8,871 nucleotides of DNA. Origin: CAWHPS01 sp963831235 (lineage in GTDB: Bacteria; Fibrobacterota; OXYB2-FULL-49-7; JAEUSG01). The stretch is taken from assembly GCA_963831235.1 (NCBI GenBank), contig CAWHPS010000001.1, positions 1-8,871 on the forward strand, read 5' to 3'. Positions 7,045-8,871 of this stretch are shown here, one piece after another. A program made the translations under genes and the position numbers. Position 1 is the stretch's first letter. The number at the start of each line of letters is the position of its first letter. A model generated the notes under the pieces. The model was not told the DNA's origin, made no database searches, and saw only the letters and a list, made by a program, of their open reading frames with translations.

Positions 7045-7104
7045 TTAAATAAATCAAGGTATTTTGATGCTCCAATGTTAAATAAATCAGGGTAATATTA
7101 ATGC
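7045..7104. repeat. Two-copy direct repeat, 33-bp period
   Basis: TTAAATAAATCA occurs at 7045-7056 and 7078-7089. The similarity continues through GGTA and an AT-rich stretch ending ATGC in both copies (7070 and 7104, with one base gap). Function is unknown. Confidence 0.65.
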
Positions 7105-7118
7105 GATTGTTCTTTGGC
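7092..7118. repeat. Imperfect direct repeat of 4240-4266
   Basis: The two 27-base stretches agree at 22 positions, including TAATAT, AATGC and ATTGTT. They are in the same orientation on either side of the flavin reductase-abiE segment, and each lies about 190-220 bp upstream of a plus-strand gene. This could be a shared promoter-region element or a recombination footprint. Confidence 0.45.
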
Positions 7119-7143
7119 TTAAATTCCAAAACAAGTTTTCACT

Positions 7144-7164
7144 AAAGGGGTGTTTCCACCCTTT
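7144..7164. terminator. Terminator-like hairpin with a bulged G
   Basis: GGGTG (7148-7152) pairs with CACCC (7157-7161) across a 4-base loop. AAA/TTT extends the stem past one bulged G. A modest T-rich tract follows on the plus strand. No plus-strand gene ends just before it, so its role is uncertain. Confidence 0.35.
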
Positions 7165-7282
7165 CTCATTTTACATTCACCTGCGGTTTGCGGAAAATGT
7201 ATTTTAATGCGGAAACCTCTATGGCATTGATAAAGAACGGCTTGAATTGTGTCGACTTATATCTGGTTTAACGGGGTGATTT

Positions 7283-8050
7283 ATGGAAAATGAAGTAAAA
7301 ACAATCTGGAATGCCAATGCCGACTTCTGGGACAAAAAAATGGGCGAAGGCAACGATTTTCATAAAGTGTTGATAGAGCCAAATCAGTTGGAACTCCTGA
7401 ATATAAAAAAGGGTGACCGCATTTTAGATATTGCCTGTGGTAACGGTCAATTTGCAAGAAAGATGGCGGAGCAAGGCGCTTCTGTTACGGCAATTGATCT
7501 TTCTGATGATTTTATTCGCATAGCCAAATCAAAATCGAAAACCGGCAATATTGATTATAGAGTTGTCGATGCTGGAAACCCTGATCAGATGTGCCAGCTA
7601 AAAGGATTATCTTTTGATTCTGCTGTATGCACTATGGCAATAATGGACATTGAATATATAGAACCGATGTTAAGCTCTTTGCCTTCTATTCTAAAACACG
7701 GAGGAGTATTTCTCTTTTCCATTCTGCATCCCTGTTTTAATTCTGGCGAAAACACCTTGGTTCACGAGCATAATGATATCGGCGGGACATTAAATGATAA
7801 ATATTCCGTTAAAATCAGCAATTATCTTATTTCCGGTAAATTAAAGGGAGTAGGAATGAGGGGACAGCCAATGCCCCAATATTATTTCCATAGACCGTTG
7901 AGCGAACTTTTAACCCTTTGTTTCAAGAATAATTTTGTCATGGACGCTATAAGAGAACCATCCTTCAAGGATATCGAAGGCAAGAATACTTGGGAGAATG
8001 TCTTTAAAAATATCCCACCAGCGATAATTTGCAGGTTTAGAAAGCTCTAG
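7283..8050 (+). CDS. Class I SAM-dependent methyltransferase
   Basis: This 255-residue protein transfers a methyl group from S-adenosylmethionine to an unidentified small molecule or macromolecule. Motif I is textbook: ILDIACGNGQFARKMA, with the glycine loop at residues 51-55. It is followed by an acidic residue, D72 in VTAIDLS, at the end of the second strand, a post-II VVDAGNP segment near 93, and FDSAVCTMAIMDIE near 112-124 as the fourth strand. The C-terminal part, including FSILHPCF and PQYYFHRPLSELL, resembles ubiquinone/menaquinone-type methyltransferases acting on small molecules, but the substrate cannot be assigned. ATG 7283 is preceded by GGGGTGAT at a good distance. Its stop codon overlaps the GTG of the next gene by one base (TAGTG), which suggests translational coupling before that gene decayed. 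Confidence 0.9.
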   Translation: MENEVKTIWNANADFWDKKMGEGNDFHKVLIEPNQLELLNIKKGDRILDIACGNGQFARKMAEQGASVTAIDLSDDFIRIAKSKSKTGNIDYRVVDAGNPDQMCQLKGLSFDSAVCTMAIMDIEYIEPMLSSLPSILKHGGVFLFSILHPCFNSGENTLVHEHNDIGGTLNDKYSVKISNYLISGKLKGVGMRGQPMPQYYFHRPLSELLTLCFKNNFVMDAIREPSFKDIEGKNTWENVFKNIPPAIICRFRKL

Positions 8051-8310
8051 TGATCGACACACCAAGACTTCTTATTCGCCCTGAAGAGCCAAAGGATGCC
8101 GAAGCACTCCAAAGATTACTGGCAGACCCAACAGGCAGGCAATATACGGGCGGAACAAAAAGCTTTTCAATAGATAAGGTCAAGACGACACTCATTGAAA
8201 GGAAAGGCAAACTCAGTGTCGACTGGGAAAAGATTAAATCTGGTGAAGGGCATTTCTTTTGCACTGTTGAACTTAAAAACAGCAATGAATATATAGGATA
8301 TTGCCTATAA
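8050..8310 (+). pseudogene. GNAT acetyltransferase, truncated after about 84 residues
   Basis: The opening MIDTPRLLIRPEEPKDAEAL is the classic start of a RimJ/RimL-type GNAT N-acetyltransferase, and IKSGEGHFFCTVELKNSNEYIGYC is the strand pair before the acetyl-CoA loop. The reading frame then stops two codons later, so the R-x-x-G-x-G/A acetyl-CoA motif and the whole second half (roughly another 85 residues) are missing. The DNA after the break encodes part of an unrelated protein. It starts with GTG overlapping the methyltransferase stop by one base. A short protein may still be made but should not bind acetyl-CoA. A simple frameshift is excluded because the following frame does not resemble GNAT. 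Confidence 0.8.
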
Positions 8311-8425
8311 TGTTTCTGGAAACAAAGGGATTCAAATAAAGACAAAAAAGGGCGAAAACATTTTATTCGGGACACAAAAGCCGGATGAGTTCTTGAAGGC
8401 ATTGGAATCTATAAAAAAACCGTAG
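8303..8425 (+). pseudogene. C-terminal remnant of a PH-like-domain protein (40 codons)
   Basis: Starting inside the broken GNAT gene in another frame, 40 codons read AYNVSGNKGIQI through GTQKPDEFLKAL to a TAG stop. The pattern of two beta strands, ILFGTQKP and a final helix resembles the end of bacterial PH-like (bPH) domains in small membrane proteins. I make this comparison from memory and cannot verify it. An in-frame stop at 8294-8296 shows there is no N-terminal part here. The junction with the GNAT fragment lies within about 8297-8305. It has no start codon or ribosome binding site of its own. Confidence 0.6.
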
Positions 8426-8444
8426 TAATAAACGACAATATTCC

Positions 8445-8651
8445 ATGAAAATTAATTGTGTAATATTTTTGCTCCTGTTTTTTATCCCTGTTTTTCCAGA
8501 AACCACACAAACAAGCAAAGGTTCCGCATATTCTCCGGTAGAATTATCGTTGGGGGTTGGCTTACCGAATGGCGTTCATCTTCAGACCTCACTAAACCTA
8601 TCATTATTTGATCAGTTGATTCGCAGATTGGATTCCCGCTATTTTATTTGA
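8445..8651 (+). CDS. Short secreted hypothetical protein, possibly truncated
   Basis: I do not recognise this 68-residue ORF. Residues 5-18 (CVIFLLLFFIPVFP) after a lysine-containing N-terminus form a good Sec signal peptide, with cleavage plausible near residue 20. The mature part contains VELSLGVGLPNGVHLQTSLNLSLF, with alternating polar and hydrophobic residues as in a beta-barrel or other outer-membrane strand. It ends abruptly with RRLDSRYFI, a basic tail unlike the preceding sequence, which suggests that the original gene was cut here. No ribosome binding site is visible before ATG 8445. It is in the plus orientation, directly after two gene fragments, and five bases before the next ORF. 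Confidence 0.5.
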   Translation: MKINCVIFLLLFFIPVFPETTQTSKGSAYSPVELSLGVGLPNGVHLQTSLNLSLFDQLIRRLDSRYFI

Positions 8652-8655
8652 TGGG

Positions 8656-8871
8656 ATGCAATTACATATTGCACCTGTCAACCTTTACCCACATTGGATG
8701 GTCACGATGAACGAAGTTGTATTGCAGTCGATTCTTGGAACAGACAAGCGCAATCCATATTTGCATGTTCTCCGTCGTAAAGACACGGACAAGCTGGAAG
8801 TTTACTATGGGGCACAGCGTCTGGAGACGGTGGTTGATGATAAGGATCACATCAGCTACCGGGCCTGTTTG
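8656..8871 (+). CDS. Unrecognised ORF running off the right edge
   Basis: From ATG 8656 the frame is open for 72 codons to the window end. The frame is open back only to 8620, with no earlier ATG. The product starts MQLHIAPVNLYPHWMV and continues through charged sequence such as LHVLRRKDTDKLEVYYGAQR, which looks like a soluble, strand-rich protein. I do not recognise a family. Base composition rises noticeably compared with the AT-rich DNA before it, which marks another possible junction near 8610-8650. ATGs at 8698 and 8707 are alternative starts, and no clear ribosome binding site separates them. It may be the 5' part of a transferred gene or the distal part of a broken one. Confidence 0.5.
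   Translation, partial: MQLHIAPVNLYPHWMVTMNEVVLQSILGTDKRNPYLHVLRRKDTDKLEVYYGAQRLETVVDDKDHISYRACL

Larger units (their letters stand above)
6985..7282. other. Noncoding spacer between divergent abiE and the methyltransferase gene
   Basis: This stretch holds a two-copy direct repeat (7045-7104), a sequence resembling the DNA next to the IS (7092-7118), and a small GC hairpin (7144-7164). Two very short reading frames just before the methyltransferase (7197-7271 and 7208-7279) are too small to call. GGGGTGAT at 7273-7280 is the methyltransferase ribosome binding site. Confidence 0.6.

Noticed and set aside
7197..7271. 24-codon ORF just upstream of the methyltransferase, with GGA before its ATG
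   Set aside because: Too short, not recognisable, and no attenuator structure follows; chance ORFs of this size are common.
7208..7279. Open frame reading LYGIDKERLELCRLISGLTG before the methyltransferase
   Set aside because: It looks protein-like, but it has a stop at 7205-7207 and no start codon; too little to call a gene remnant.
8037..8402. 121-codon minus-strand ORF over the GNAT fragment
   Set aside because: Antisense to recognisable GNAT and PH-like coding sequence; no ribosome binding site or family resemblance.
4245..8445. Integron cassette array (several small plus-strand genes, GTTAAAT at 7077, GTTTAAC at 7266)
   Set aside because: The core-like heptamers are in the wrong order and spacing for attC sites, long noncoding leaders precede the ORFs, and no integrase is visible.
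1..8871. CRISPR arrays, tRNA or rRNA genes
   Set aside because: No regularly spaced repeat of more than two copies, and no cloverleaf or rRNA-like sequence was seen on either strand by eye.

Overview
The window looks like an accessory stretch of a low-GC bacterial chromosome. The resident genes are AT-rich. One ORF has a signal peptide followed by a short segment that could start a beta-barrel, which leans towards a Gram-negative (diderm) host. A fused MFS/spermidine-synthase-like protein, a flavoredoxin-type flavin reductase and an AbiE toxin-antitoxin pair fit many anaerobic or environmental lineages. I cannot name the phylum. Several starts lack a visible Shine-Dalgarno sequence, while others (4459, 7283) have clear ones.

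Layout. Positions 1-2288 (minus strand) hold a long gene, cut by the window edge, for a polytopic membrane protein fused to a spermidine-synthase-like domain. Positions 2289-2520 are AT-rich and noncoding. Positions 2521-4239 are a complete insertion sequence of the IS1634 type (IS4 superfamily), visibly GC-richer than its surroundings, with 30-bp terminal inverted repeats and a 5-bp target duplication (ATAAT). Positions 4245-4458 are an AT-rich leader with a two-copy 32-bp-period repeat, in front of a flavin reductase gene (4459-4986, plus strand). Convergent to it is a two-gene AbiE-like operon on the minus strand: antitoxin at 6192-6923, then nucleotidyltransferase toxin at 5102-6160. Positions 6985-7282 are a repeat-bearing spacer. 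Then come a SAM methyltransferase (7283-8050), a truncated GNAT acetyltransferase overlapping it by one base, a C-terminal scrap of a different protein, a short secreted ORF, and an unrecognised ORF running off the right end.

How the parts work together. The clearest regulatory logic is in the AbiE operon. Two long inverted repeats share the same core (GGCAATAAAT, five variable bases, then AAATTGCC across the centre). One covers the predicted operon promoter. The other sits at the antitoxin/toxin junction, with one arm inside the last antitoxin codons. This suggests autoregulation by the winged-helix antitoxin with a second control point specific to the toxin. The right-hand 600 bp are a scrap zone of spliced gene fragments. 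Imperfect repeats flank the flavin reductase-abiE segment, and an intact IS lies beside it. Together these suggest a region of repeated insertion and deletion, possibly part of a genomic island.
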